From Haliclystus octoradiatus (taxonomy: Eukaryota > Cnidaria > Staurozoa > Stauromedusae > Haliclystidae), in NCBI GenBank assembly GCA_916610825.1, contig OU744449.1, positions 26,209,732 through 26,273,731 of the forward strand: a stretch of 64,000 bases of DNA, written 5' to 3'. Position 1 is the first letter of the stretch; each line of letters begins with the position of its first letter. Below, piece by piece: positions 22,722 through 35,662 of this stretch. A program made the translations under genes and the position numbers. The notes beneath the pieces are model-generated. The model worked only from the letters and a program-made list of their open reading frames with translations, was not told where the DNA came from and ran no database searches.

Positions 22722-23627
22722 CTCTTTTTTTCAAAAACCTCCAAATCATGAAAGCATTCTTGCTTCCTTCTCTCTTAGCAACATTTGTTAAATTCAATGA
22801 AGGCTCAAGAAAGATTCGCAAATGCTCTCAGGAGTGAAAATCAAAATCATGATAAGGATGGTGTCTGACAAAAAAACAATTGATTTATGCTTCTGCATAC
22901 TCCAGAAGACTAAGCAGCATCGATCATGAAGTTCTGTTGTCTCGTTTGTCAGCGTCATCTTGTAATTCCCATTATTCTACTATTTGCATTACTACTATTA
23001 TCGGTTTGCTACATTTGTGGTTGGTGATTTAAAGCGGCAGTGTCTTTGGGGGTCGTTGGCGAATCGGCGGTAGGCGGTAAGGAACAGTTGGCACGAAGGG
23101 GATTACGATGGGCTGCTGGTTCTCCTCTATATGTCTCAAATAAATAGATGGACGAAATCAATAAAAATTAATCATAAAAAGTAACACACACAAGTTACAA
23201 TTAAGTAGTGAAAAATTCACACAGAAGTGAATGATCAGACAGGTAGCCTGTGATTGGTATTGCAAATTGTAAAAAGTTGTACGGCTGCAGGAGACTAGCA
23301 GTTAGTAGCATAGTAGCACGAAGTTACTGGAAAGCCCAGTTCATTAAAGTGGTAAATCATGTAAAATGACGTTTAAAGGTTACAAATTTAGGATTTGGCA
23401 GTGAGCAATTCATGTAGTTGCGCATGCATAATTTAAAGCAGCTGTATTCATTGCATCATGTAAAATTTGATACATATTACATAAAGCCTCGCGCGCACGT
23501 GAATGGGGAATGTCATTGCCATGAAATGTCAATGTTATAATAAATAGAAGTACACTAAAGTTACTTTTAGCCATCAAACCATACCAATGGTAACAATAAA
23601 TCAATATACAACTTCACGGTGAAGCAA

Positions 23628-26600
23628 TAGTCCAGTCAATCTAGATCGAAAAAACACGGAACCCAGGACAAATTGCAACACAAGCTTTTTTTACAGATTC
23701 TAGAACAGAATTTAACGCTTAACAACATACTGAAAATCGAGAAAAATCGAGGTGGCGGAACATTACTTTATTTTCATTTAAAGTCACAAATTATTAACCC
23801 TTTCTAAAACGCCATTATGCTTCAATCTAAACGTCTGCGCACAGGCTGAGCGCGACATGTTTTCGGAAAACTGTCAAATTTTGATCGAAAGACAATACAA
23901 CAAGATGGTAGACATCGTTCGCGTAATCAGGTTTGCGTATGATTTTTTATGATTTAATGGTGAAATGGTACACTTTCCTCCTAATTTTGGTACTCAAAGA
24001 TATTTGATTGGAAGAAACTCTCTCACGAATTAATTCATAATGGAATGTTATCAGTTCGAAAGTTCTCCCAGTGTTATATTGCAGAGGAAAACGAAGGATG
24101 ACAGGCATTACCAAGGACAAGGTTCAAAGCAAAAATCTGTAGAAATTCAATAGGGCCTAACACTTATTGTATTGGCTTTCCATTTTCCAAAATCAAGGTC
24201 AGTATTTTAATTAAAAGTAAGTGAAACATATTTTTAATGAATTATATTCAATTATTCTAATGTTTGTTCGATATGTAGCATGATCATGAATTCATGATGT
24301 GAAAATAAAAATGATCATGAGGATTCAGTTCTCAGTTGTTTGTTGAGACATAGTGGTTTAGACAGGATGCAAGACTCCCAGATATTTGGATGTAAATGCA
24401 TGTACAATCGCCAATCCCTATGGGCTCTGCTGTAACAGTATTAGACATAGCATCAATTCTGCTGAGTGATCCAAATCAGGACCAATAACATTTGTATTAT
24501 CTTTATTTCTGACATAGTTTGGCAGCATATTAATGCACCCCGTATAACAGTGCACACAACAGTCTGTTGGCCCCCTATATGCCATGGCAATAACGTAGTT
24601 ACGTACTCAATTTGTACAATTTCATGCATAGCATAATGAAAGTTTCAAATTTCATGCATTCAAACGAAAGAGCTTTCTTGAAATTGATTCAATTCAGACC
24701 TATCTGCTTTTAAATCGTATTATTTAATATTTAGCTGAACATGCAAAGTTTGAATGGTAAACAAGGTGTTTGCAAATAATACAAATTTTGCATGATAAAG
24801 ATAGGAAAACATGGTTGAAGTCTTAAAATGGGGTCTGGAGATTCACCCCCTTGAGAACTTTTTGAATTCTGGCGTCCCAAATAGGGAATTTCGCTACGAT
24901 TTTATCTAAAATATTCATATAAAATATCTAAATATATTGTTTTTATATAACGCAAAAATCATCGATAACGCAATAACGTAGGTAAGAATGCCTTTTCACG
25001 ATTTCATAGACAAAATTTAGGGCAACAAGGATAACACGTCCTGATGAGTCGTAAAAGGCCCCAACTGTTGCTCAACCCCTAATTTACAAACATTGCATGT
25101 CTATTATCGTGCAACCTAGATATCTTTTGAGCAATTGAGGATGTTCCTGTTAACTTCTGTGGACCCCTAGACCACACATGTTAATAATCGCAACAATGGT
25201 TGAATGTCTCTTCAATCTATTTTGAATGATTTTATTAGAAATATACATCGACTGTATTCAACATCTATATTATTTTATAATCATAGATAAATTATATGAT
25301 GGTGAAAGTTATGGACTCTTGGACCACACCTATTATAATACTATTATTCTATGCAACCTAGATATGATTTTATGATGTCAGAAATGTTCCTGTTCTTGAT
25401 ATGTGACTCTTGGACCACACCTATTATACTACAGAGGGTGATAAGATGTATCTGATATGCCTATGAGATGGTCTACTCGATTTATATATATATATATATA
25501 TATTCTATGCAACCTAGATATGATTTTATGATGTCAGAAATGTTCCTGTTCTTGATATGTGACTCTTGGACCACACCTATTATACTACTGAGGGTGATTA
25601 GATGTATCTAATATGCATATGGGATGGTCTACTCGATTTATATTTGTATTCTATACAACCTAGATAGGATTTTATGATGTCAGAAATGTTCCTGTTCTTG
25701 GTATTGGACTCTTTGACCACACCTATTTTACTACTGACGGTGATAAGATGTATCTAATATGCATATGGGATGGTCTACTCGATTTATATTTATATTCTAT
25801 ATAACCTAGATAGGATTTTATGATGTCAGAAATGTTCCTGTTCTTGATATTGGACTCTTGGACCACACCTATTATACTACTGAGGGGGTTAGATGTATCT
25901 GTGATTCCTATGGGATTGTCTACTTAATTTATATATACGTTCTATCTAACCTAGATATGATTTTATGACTCTTGGACCACACCTATTATACTACTGAGGG
26001 TGATTAGATGTATCTATAATGCAAATGAGATGGTCTACTCGATTTATATATATATTCTATGCAACCTAGATATGATTTTATGATGTCAGAAATCTTGCTG
26101 TTATTGGTATTGGACTCTTGGACCTCACCTATTATACTACTGAGGGTGATTAGATGTACCTGTAATGCCTATGGGATGGTCTACTCGATTTATATTTATA
26201 TTCTATACAACCTAGATATGATTTTATGATGTCAGAAATGTTCCTGTTCTTGGTATTGGACTCTTTGACCACACCTATTATACTACTGACGGTGATAAGA
26301 TGTATCTAATATGCATATGGGATGGTCTACTCGATTTATATTTATATTCTATACAACCTAGATAGGATTTTATGATGTCAGAAATGTTCCTGTTCTTGAT
26401 ATTGGACTCTTGGACCACACCTATTATACTACTGAGGGGGTTAGATGTATCTGTGATTCCTATGGGATGGTCTACTTGATTTATATATACGTTCTATCTA
26501 ACCTAGATATGATTTTATGATGTCAGGAATGTGCCTGTTATTGGTATTGGACTCTTGGACCATACCCATTACACTACTGAAGGTGATTAGACGCATCCTT

Positions 26601-27152
26601 ATTTTGTACGGGATGGTCTACTTGATTTATATATGATTTATTTTGATTTTGCCGATTTGAATAGAATTTAATATTTTAATATTTGCCTGGTAGTTAATTA
26701 ATATAATCGTTAGGTACATCGATTTGCCTCTATTTGCAAGGAGCTAATGCGTGTTCTTATGCCTAGCCTCTTTTAATGCGCATTTTATCTGGCGTTATTG
26801 GTGATAGTACAGTAAAAGTACAGTAAATTCCCTAATATAATTTTTAGCCTCGTTATGGTTTTTTCTGTTCAACTTATGATTTTTTTTCTGTAATTATATT
26901 GTGTCACTGAGTGTGTTCTTCTTGATTGCGTACATTCTCTTATTTTTGAAATATCGCTCAGTTTTTAGCCCTACATGACACAGCCTCGCTTTCATGCCGA
27001 CCGTAACTAATTTCTATAAATTGAGCACCTTCCGCCACTTCGATTTTTCTCGATTTTTGATATGTTGTTCAGCATAAAATTCTACCCTATAATCCATAAA
27101 AAAAGCTTGTGTTGCAATTTGTCCTTGGTCAAATTTTAGATTGACTGGACTA
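23628..27152. mobile_element. Non-autonomous DNA element with about 130-bp inverted ends and an internal satellite
   Basis: The ends TAGTCCAGTCAATCTA and its inverse bound the element, and similarity continues inward for about 130 bp (shared ACAAATTGCAACACAAGCTT and AATCGAGAAAAATCGA). CAA at 23625-23627 and 27153-27155 fits a 3-bp target duplication. The interior holds about 1.5 kb of unique sequence and a tandem array. TAGT termini and 3-bp duplications parallel the Academ-like element, but the inner sequence differs. Confidence 0.72.
25320..26640. repeat. Tandem array of about 145-bp units
   Basis: About nine units sharing the tracts GCAACCTAGATATGATTTTA, CAGAAATGTTCCTGTT, GGACCACACCTATTATACTA and GGGATGGTCTACTCGATTTA. 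Some units are shortened. Units near 25651-25960 and 26199-26510 match each other better than their neighbours, giving a higher-order period near 550 bp. Degenerate half-units precede the array from about 25080. Confidence 0.85.
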
Positions 27153-28643
27153 CAATTAAACTTGTAAGATAACTAAACCGTAAAATAAGTCACTTATAAT
27201 TAAATCAGACACACTTTAGTTCGCATATTACGATAAATAATATGCAAATATAAATTTAAATACAATTTGAAGTCCAAGGCAACCAGCCACAATAATAAAC
27301 AGTAACGCCTTGTATAGGAATGGTAACAATGGTGAGGTAGATAATTCGCAGAGGATGTAGTTTGATAGTTCAGCAGCCAGCAGTACAATACTTTGTGTAA
27401 ATCACGGCAAATAAATCATGCCGTTGACCACTGGCAAGTTGCAAAAGCAAAACCTTGAATGTTGATTGCCTGCAAACAAATGAAAATAAATTTGATTTGA
27501 AAGACAGCCAAACAATTGAAAGTAAATGAGAATCATGTAGAATTAAATGAACAAATGCAAGTTAGAAACAGGTGTAGTATTTGTATTAATTGGCATAATA
27601 AGTTATTAACCCCTTGCAAGAACTTTCTAAAGAACGAGTCAATAATTATCGAAATTTCATATGCAGAGGTCGTGCATTACATTCATACATTTAGGTCTAA
27701 AATTGAAGTAAAATATTGGCGATGAAAATTGAAAATCACATCTAAATCATTGGAGCGAAACACACAAGGCTATGGCAGGAACATTCTGTAGAAACCGCAG
27801 AGGCAGTAGCTCCTAAATAACATTGAAAAGGCGACTAGCCCAAACCAAACACGTGCGCGCGTGGCCAATAGTTTAAGGCAAACATTCACAAAAGTTTGGC
27901 TAAAATGACACGTCCAAAAGCAGAGAGAAATCGGCCAAACAATTTACAGCCTTACAGTTCAAAACAATAACGAAGGCATTATGAACATATTCAAAAGCAG
28001 AACGATTAGAATCATTGAACAAACGTAGTGATTCTTACCTTGAAGGTGAAGGTGGTCCAAAATGATCGTTTTGGTGAACTCAGATATTTTATGTACAGAC
28101 AAGCAGCGAAATAATTACAGCCGGCCACAACAATAACATAAATGGTAAAGTCTTTTAAATTACATTATTGAATTACTCATTCACAATACGTCCTTTGATA
28201 GGGTAGCAGACCAGTAACATATTTGTTGTTTAAATCATGTTTGATTTAATAGAACAGCAGTTTTCTTCAAGCAGTGAATAAAAACGATTAGCTTCTTCAG
28301 TGCGTGTCAACGAAATCACCAAGGCGTAAACAAATGTTTAATGCATTGTTTGCTGAGACAACGGGAGATCGTTTGTCAACACGTCGAAGAAGAGCTTCGG
28401 TTGATCATAGGCCACCCGGCGTGCCAGAAAACACATTTCAAAGGAAAGAAAATTAAAATAAAATACTTGCAGTGATCGGAACGAAAAAACAAGCATTATT
28501 GACATAGTTCAAAGGCCGAACAGGAGGATGGCAAAAAAATATTGGCGAAAAGTCCGTTGGTTTTGGTAGAATAACCTCTGCGAAGGTGGTTTTTCCCTTA
28601 AATGTGTTGCACAGCTTGGGGTAATCGTGGGTTGTAGTCGAAA

Positions 28644-28705
28644 GGCCCCACCGGGGCCATCCGTCCCGAAGAAAATGCCCCTGCGGGGCATTTTCGCCTT
28701 CGGCG
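28644..28705. other. Cluster of three GC-rich hairpins at an insertion end
   Basis: Stems: GGCCCC/GGGGCC (28644-28658), an 11-bp perfect stem GAAAATGCCCC/GGGGCATTTTC with a 3-nt loop (28671-28695), and CGCC/GGCG (28695-28705). The composition contrasts sharply with the AT-rich surroundings. They end seven bases before the insertion boundary. Confidence 0.8.
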
Positions 28706-28712
28706 ATGACCC

Positions 28713-29881
28713 CTCTAGCTATATTTGTATCAGTGTTGTGCTACCTGCTTGTATTTAAACTTTTTAAATTATGTGAATAAAGTATATCTATCTATCATTA
28801 TCTAGTTTGCTATGGATTGTTGTACAAAAAAATTCAATTCTATCGGTTGCTTATGATTTTCACATGATGATACCTCAATTATCGTTTTCATCTTTCGTGC
28901 CTCTAATTAATTGCCATAAAGCAATGGATTGTATCAGCTAATTCATAAATCTTTCTTGTTTTTAATTGCCATCTTAATAAAAAACAGTCCAGGAGATTAA
29001 ACATGCATTAACTTAAAAAAAATTGAAAAGAGAATGGAAAATTATGTGCCAAAGCCTTACTGAAGCATATAACCGCTAAGCAGAATTAATTGTTGGCAAC
29101 ACAGTTAATATTACGAATGGCAATATTTGTCTACGAATTAGCGCACACACTCATAGATAACTACGTTCATAAATATATTCATCTTACGACGGAATAAATG
29201 GATAAAATTAATTTTAAACATGCTATATATGAGCACTGTAATGAATTGCATGATATAGAAGTCGTATCATTCGTGCTCAATCCGTAGTATTGAGATATTT
29301 ATATATATACTAGAAATGAGTCACCCAAGTTGCCATGGAATGTTGTGGGCTGACATACATAGCTAGAAATCAGGACGAGTGTGTTCTTGGTGTGATTGTT
29401 GCGTCCTCATGAAATGATGTCAGCATAAATTAGAGTAATTAACATAAATTCTAAGTAATCAATTATATTCTCCTTATATATCTATACCGTAATTATGACG
29501 TATGTGCCAAATGATTAATGTCAGTGAATTTCAAATATAGTTTAGTCTTAATTTCGGCATAAGTAATGACTGATTGTCACCTTGCGACGCTCCAGGGACT
29601 ATGAAACATTTTCAAAAGCATACAAACATAAATCAATCTCCAACATAAAGCAGAAACAGCTGAAAATTCAATATGGATTAAAGCAAATCAGCAATTGTTC
29701 TGGTAATTTGTTCATTAATTTTACAATGGAAACTTGCAGGTCATACTATGTAGCTATTAGCACCAATAATTTTGAGCCAAACACTATTCAAGTTGGTCAC
29801 ATATGACTATTCATAATTGTTGAGATGATTGTATAGGCTATATCGAAGCTAGTTCTGAGCTCATTATCATCATACTACAAG
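28713..29881. other. Non-coding sequence upstream of gene A (X2)
   Basis: Near-copy of 207-1375. No supported gene; the 74-codon ORF at 29582-29806 is conserved only because the whole segment is duplicated. Confidence 0.5.
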
Positions 29882-30239
29882 ATGAGATATACATTTCTGA
29901 ATTTGAAATGGGCTATTCTCTGTCTTTTAATTTGTTTACATCCAACCACAGGACAATCATCGAGCGCATTATCCACTACGATGACAGGCGGTGAATATCT
30001 TGAGGCAAAAGAAAGGCAATTTTACACAGCGAAACCGTTTAAAACACATTCCAATACAACGCTTGCAAAATGTTCAATGTTATTAACTGCAAATTCTAAT
30101 GCTCAGTCAATGAATACTGTGGGTTCTAATAATACGGATATGACTTGTCAATTGTTTGTAACAAAAACAAAGAAATATTTTGATGAGGAAGGGATGTTGG
30201 TGGCGAAACAGGATTCAACATACTATGAAAAGATTGAAA
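29882..30239 (+). pseudogene. Gene A copy X2, first exon
   Basis: Same structure as the X1 exon: ATG, signal peptide ending near TTGQ, PAN-like cysteines, and a phase-1 donor GAAA|GTAGG. It differs from X1 by a few residues (for example NLKW for KLKW, and a Met for Ala in the STTMTGG stretch). Its second exon is the same decayed remnant (33624-33931), so no full product is predicted. Confidence 0.6.
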
Positions 30240-30401
30240 GTAGGAAATTCTATGTATTATTATCTATAAATATTATAATATAGTATAGATATTATATATT
30301 TATATTTTTAAGAGAAGAGATACTCAAAGGTAATAGATCAATAATGGAATATGTGATTGTTCATTCTGATTTATTGTAATGAGTGCCTCACTTCATAATT
30401 T

Positions 30402-31483
30402 CCTAATTTCCGCGCAGCGCTCCAGTGAGGGCCGAATAAAATTCAAGGTTAAAAAGTGTGCCAGAAACCCAAAATATGATGTGCTCAATCACAGCGCACC
30501 TTGGTGTCACGTGAGTTACAGCCAGGTGTTGGTTGGTCAGCCCTAGGCAAGAGCCTCTATCCCGTGTTCCGCTCCATGAAACTGAGAGTCGCTGCACTCG
30601 GGCTAGAGGAATTTCTTACTAAAAGTTGGCCCACCATTTCAGAATTCGGAAATGCTCAATCACATGCGACCATGAGATCACGTAGAGCTGTAAGCCTTCT
30701 TGATTGGTTGAAATATCCCTACGTCATGAAGTCTGACTCATCATTTTTTCAATAATATCCAAAATTTCAAAAGTCTGCTTCCATGCTTCGAATCAAAAAT
30801 ATGATGTGCCCAATCACAGCGCACCTTGGTGTCACGCGAGTTACAGCCAGGAGTTTGTTGGTCAGCCCATCGAAGAACAATACAACGAGGTGTGAACAAA
30901 AATTGAAATTTGCTGAATTCATCTATTTTGAATTTCAACATTTGCTAAACAAACTGTCGAAGAAAAATAAAAACGTCAAATTTGCGGTATTATTTTGGAT
31001 CAAATTGGAGCAACAGAATTAGAAATAATAGATTACATTATCTCGAAGGACTGTATGAATGGCCTTTCGTGGTCGTAGAATACAAAGTAAAAGGAGAAAA
31101 CATCATGTTTTGAGGGAGCGATCGCCATCGTTGGAAAACTGTAAGCACTTCCGTCGTTTTGAATTATGATTTAAATAATCAAAATCAAAGAAATATTCAA
31201 AATCAAGAATCAATTCTCCAACATACAGCATTACTCTGATTCAAAATTCCATTTCTCCGTAAATACATAATTAAAAATTGACAATATGACAGACTAAGCG
31301 ATCGAAATATAAGCTTTGAATATGATTCCAGCAAGTTTGTTTACATTTTTAGTGTTTTATTCACCAACCAGTGCTCGATAGAATGGTGCGCTGTGATTGG
31401 GCACACCATACTTTTGGTTTCTGGCACACTTTGTAAGCTCAAATTTTATTAGGACTTCACTGGAGCGCCGCCAGGAAATGAGG
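30402..31483. mobile_element. MITE-like element, unit 2 copy
   Basis: Counterpart of 1896-2953 with the same inverted ends and internal direct repeat. It carries a small internal insertion near 30980-31015 relative to unit 1. Confidence 0.65.
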
Positions 31484-31656
31484 ACCGTGATGGAATGAGG
31501 TTACATTTGCCATATACGAAAAAGCCGTTGGTAAAGTGGAGTACAGGAGCATGTGACACAGGTCTAGCGAGGGCAGGTTCTCCATTTGAAACCAACTATT
31601 GTTGTACAAGGAAATACTTTCAAACAGTTTGTTCGCTTCTTGAATAAAGGATCGAG

Positions 31657-32729
31657 ATGAATTTTAATTCTCCGTATTTTGTTTTTCTTCATTCATCAGT
31701 TGCCGTTATAACTGTTGTCATTGGTTACGTTGAATCAGGGTTAAAAGATTCAGGATGGTCAGCTTATGGGTGTTCCCCTTCCATACCAACCAGATATCTT
31801 ACTCACTACACTGGCACAGATGCGGATATAATTTATGCAGCTTTCGCATTTACAATCGAGGGTATCCCCAAGGAAGCAGTAATATTGAATGCTACAATTT
31901 CATTTGATATCGAAGAGTTTTCTTCAAGCCCATTAGATGAGATCCATGTTCATGCATTTGAGAAGTCATGCATCTTCTATGACCAATTGTTTGTATAAAA
32001 CTACCGCTCCTTTGGCTTCTATTGAAGATAATTTGGAAACTGTCAATAATGGTAAATTACTGGTTAAGAATTTGAGGCCACTTATTGAAGTATTACTTAT
32101 GAAAGAAACTGGTTCGCTTCTCGAAGAAGTCACAATCCTTTTTCACAGTGACGAAGTTCATTCTCGTAAACAAATCAAAATGTATGAATATGGAATATCA
32201 ACTCGTCCGCAGATTACCATTACGTATGAAGGTATGTAAACGTGGATTACAATAATGGTGTCAATCGTTGTTTATCACTACCGTGCCCTAGAAGTTTTAT
32301 GCCGATTGTCTGATTACATTTATCAAGGTATTCGTCGGCTACATATAATTAGGTACTTCCCTAGTGGTGCTGTAGGGGGTGCTATCTGCGTTTTTTTTTA
32401 GATACGCTTTCGGCGTCGTATTGGCTTAAAATTAACCTAAAATTAACTTAAGGGTTTAAAACATCTATTTTTGGCTTTCTGCTAATAAATTACCAGTTTC
32501 AGGCTGTAAAATAAGTACACCTCAAATTGTGATGACCAATACCCACTACTGTGAGTTACCAAAATGGTATATTTTTTCAAATTCAAAGGCTTTGACATTT
32601 CAAGGGTGTATTAATTCCAGGAAAGCTGCAAATTTCGGGTATTACATAGATTCTCATAATGATACAGCACTCTCCGTGGCTCACTTTACCTATCGAAGTG
32701 CCTTCCCAGGGAATAACTTTGCGACTTGA
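31657..32729 (+). pseudogene. Gene B (X2), frameshifted
   Basis: The signal peptide and first half of the DNRLRE-like domain match X1. At about 31965-31975 two bases are missing relative to X1 (around GAGAAGTCATGCATC), which shifts the frame to an early stop near 31998. The rest of the domain continues in another frame to 32239, and the second exon (to TGA at 32729) is otherwise intact with a conserved acceptor. The lesion is private to unit 2. Confidence 0.7.
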
Positions 32730-33623
32730 GGTAAAAGCAACAAACAAAAGTTTTCCAAGCAAAAAATCAAAAAAATTCTAGTGACAAAGTGACCCTTCTT
32801 GCAAAATCAAAGTGCTCAAATGTAAACCAATATAGATCCAATATAGCGAGTAATTATAATATCAAGAAGAGTCTTCATACTAACACATTTCACAGCAATC
32901 GCTCACGCTATGATTTTATTCTGACAACGTTTCGACTTTCACAAAAAGCCAATAACAAGTCTGAAAAATATGATAAAGTTTAACTAATAAGATAAGTTTA
33001 AATTATAAGATTAAGATTAGGATTAATCAAATTGAAATTTATTTGATATAAGCATAGGGATTAAATTTTATTAAATTAACATGAATAGCTCAATCTCAGT
33101 CCTAGTTTTGACTTGGGAATGGCCTTTTTTTGGAGTCGAAAAGTTGCCGAAAGAAAACAATTGGCGTTGGCATTTGTTATGAAATAAATATATCATATCT
33201 TGAAAATATTCTATGCAAGAGAAAATCAAGGGATAAAGTCAATTTCCTCGGAGTATTTTGACTTCCTGATGATGATTCCTGAAATTAATTCACGTTTTCT
33301 AATTGCTTGCCTCTTGTGCGCCATAATAATTCTTGCTTTTAATTACCATTCCAGCTACACCAGTCTAACAGATTTACATGCATTTACTTAACATAATAAC
33401 AAACACCATGGATTTATAAATTGTGCACCAAAAACATACTGAAGTATGTCAATGATTGGAATATTAACGTTGGAAACATAGTTAGCGGTTAGTGACTGGT
33501 AATTAAATAATACGAATAAGAAAACACCTACATCAATGTTGGTGCATTAATTTATACAATCACATAGATGTCTTACGATGGAATATATGGATATAATAGA
33601 TTAAGAATATGAATTATTATCGA
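32730..33623. other. Non-coding interval
   Basis: Counterpart of 4169-5069. Short ORFs at 32789-32983 and 33200-33391 show no domain. Nothing else supported. Confidence 0.4.
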
Positions 33624-33931
33624 AGTGGTTGGCATATTTGCAATTCTGCTGAGTCTGTTAAAATGCGATTTGGATGCTATATTTGGAATAATACAAGTGA
33701 CACATAAATATTGTGAACGAATTTCGTGGTGATACTAATTGTGTCGCATGCTGAATTTAATGATTTCGACAAAAATTGTAACTCCACATCATTCCTGTCT
33801 ACTTCTGTCAGTTTTCTTTTGGTGTATGGTTCAACGTACTCATTCTGGTACTTAGTACTGACCTTACTGATAGAATGTTTACCAGTTACAGACAGACTTC
33901 AATTGAAATGTTTGTAAAATTAATACTTTAG
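33624..33931 (+). pseudogene. Decayed second exon of gene A (X2)
   Basis: Same truncated and frame-broken remnant as at 5070-5377. It ends with codons matching the FVKLIL end of the Y2 copy followed by TAG. Confidence 0.75.
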
Positions 33932-35412
33932 GATACAATGACAATGAAGATAATGAAACCAATGATACGAAATCGATACAAAGTTGATCAATATATTCTT
34001 TTTTTAAGCTTTTAAAATTTCATGGGATCCTTCACCTTATTATGTATTAATCATGCTGAGCCTGCAATTCACATACAAATATTGGGGCAAATTCTGAATG
34101 CTGAAACAATAGTTAATTATATTACTTTCACAATTAAACTGTATTTCATAATAACATATATGTTTTTCGTATAAGAAACATACTTGAGCATTTTCGACTG
34201 ACGTACAAAAAAATGCACAATATTTATGCACGCAATAGTTTTATGGACTTCATTTGGATCAATATTATTGATATGTGTAATTTATAATTTAATAAATGGC
34301 TTGTAATCAGGGGTTATACAGCATTCTTTTCTTGGGTATGTCTGATAATATGTCTATCTCATATCTAGAAGTATAATTATTTGTTGGCAACACAAATATA
34401 TCTTATGAAAATAGTATCTTGTGAAAAAAAGCTTTTAGCTTATTAAAATCCTGAGAAAATGATGATGATGATGATGATGATGATTAATATGTTTGTACGA
34501 AAGAACGCCCACGCTCATCAAATATTACATTAATTAATACAATCATATAAATTTCTGTTACTATTACATACTGTTGTCTTTGATGTTTGTTATCAAATGC
34601 TTCAAGAAGAAGCTACTCATCAAATCATATAAATGTCTTACAATTGAATAAATGGATAAATTAAAATATATTAGATTATGCTATAATATGATCAATGTAA
34701 TAAATTACATCGTAGCGTGAGCATCGCGCCAAATGGCGTTTGAGCCGCAAATTTGTCACCTGTTTTGAGCAAATGTATGCCAATTTTGAAATAAAATATC
34801 GATCTAACTTCATTATGTTATTTCTATTGATCCCGTGACTTTTAATATGAAAGATTAACATGAAAATACAGCTATAAATCGATGTCTTACCTTCTGATTA
34901 ATTAAGTTGACCATTGCACAGCGAGTGTAAACATTTGCAATTCAAATTCTTCAATGGCTTTTTAGTACGGGGTCATAAAAAGGCTGTAAAGATCTATGAC
35001 AATTTCTGGAACAGTTAATTTTTAGAATAGCTATGAAGCGCGTGACTATAGGATTCGAATGCCCATGCTTTTCTCTTTCTGTGCATATGATCATTTATAA
35101 TGTTACAAATCAAACCACCATTGCGGCAAAAGCAAAATAATAACTAACTTATAGTTTCGCCGGTAATTAATAGGGGATTTTACGACTTTATTCCCCATGT
35201 TAAAATTGTGTAAAAAATCATATTGCGAGTTTTAAATATGACTTGTTCAATAACATGGATATAAGAAGTAAATCATGTTATTTTTTGAATGATGTGGCCT
35301 TTTCGAATGGCCTCTGTTCTTCATTAATGATCATTTTAGCAGAGGTTAGATTAATGCCCCAATTTTTGGGGCCAATAACACAACATTTCATGTTATTATT
35401 GTCTTTGAATAG
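33932..35412. other. Non-coding interval with short (ATG)n tract
   Basis: Counterpart of 5378-6859. The (ATG)n run near 34459-34484 is shorter than in unit 1. No gene supported. Confidence 0.45.
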
Positions 35413-35643
35413 GTATGTGCTGATCGATGCAAATAAAGTAACAGTCTCATTTTCATTAACCTCTTATTCATGTAACATGTTAAATAATGATATACTGTGA
35501 ATTATGAAATAGACATTCCTCTGTGAGACATTAACTTGATTAGATCTCTTACAACGTTATTAAATCTTTGTTGATTTGTCTTGTCTTTAATATACAAACT
35601 TATGATGCAGAATGAATCATATATTATACAAATGCCTTCTACA
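35413..35643 (+). repeat. 5' LTR remnant, gypsy copy 2
   Basis: Matches 40485-40715; truncated at the same base as in copy 1. Confidence 0.85.
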
Positions 35644-35645
35644 AA

Positions 35646-35662
35646 TGGTGACCCCGACGTGA
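35646..35662 (+). promoter_or_regulatory. tRNA-Trp primer-binding site, gypsy copy 2
   Basis: Identical to the site at 7093-7109, two bases after the LTR end; the gag ATG begins at its last base. Confidence 0.85.

Larger units (their letters stand above)
22903..28712. mobile_element. 5.8-kb insertion of unknown class in unit 2
   Basis: Interrupts the sequence that is continuous at 200-215 of unit 1. CTC flanks it on both sides (22900-22902, 28713-28715), so there is either a 3-bp target duplication or microhomology. It starts CAGAAGAC and ends GATGACCC without terminal inverted repeats. It contains another element at 23628-27152. No convincing protein is encoded. The right end carries three GC-rich hairpins (28644-28705). 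Class uncertain. Confidence 0.7.

Noticed and set aside
25080..26640. CRISPR-like array
   Set aside because: Units are contiguous 145-bp repeats without unique spacers, in an animal genome; this is a satellite inside a transposon.
28509..28691. Bacterial contamination suggested by GC-rich hairpins
   Set aside because: Only about 60 bases are GC-rich and both sides continue into animal-type sequence with exact junctions matching unit 1.
22903..28712. Canonical Helitron
   Set aside because: A terminal hairpin is present, but there is no 5' TC with 3' CTRR at an A/T insertion site and no Rep-helicase; left unclassified.
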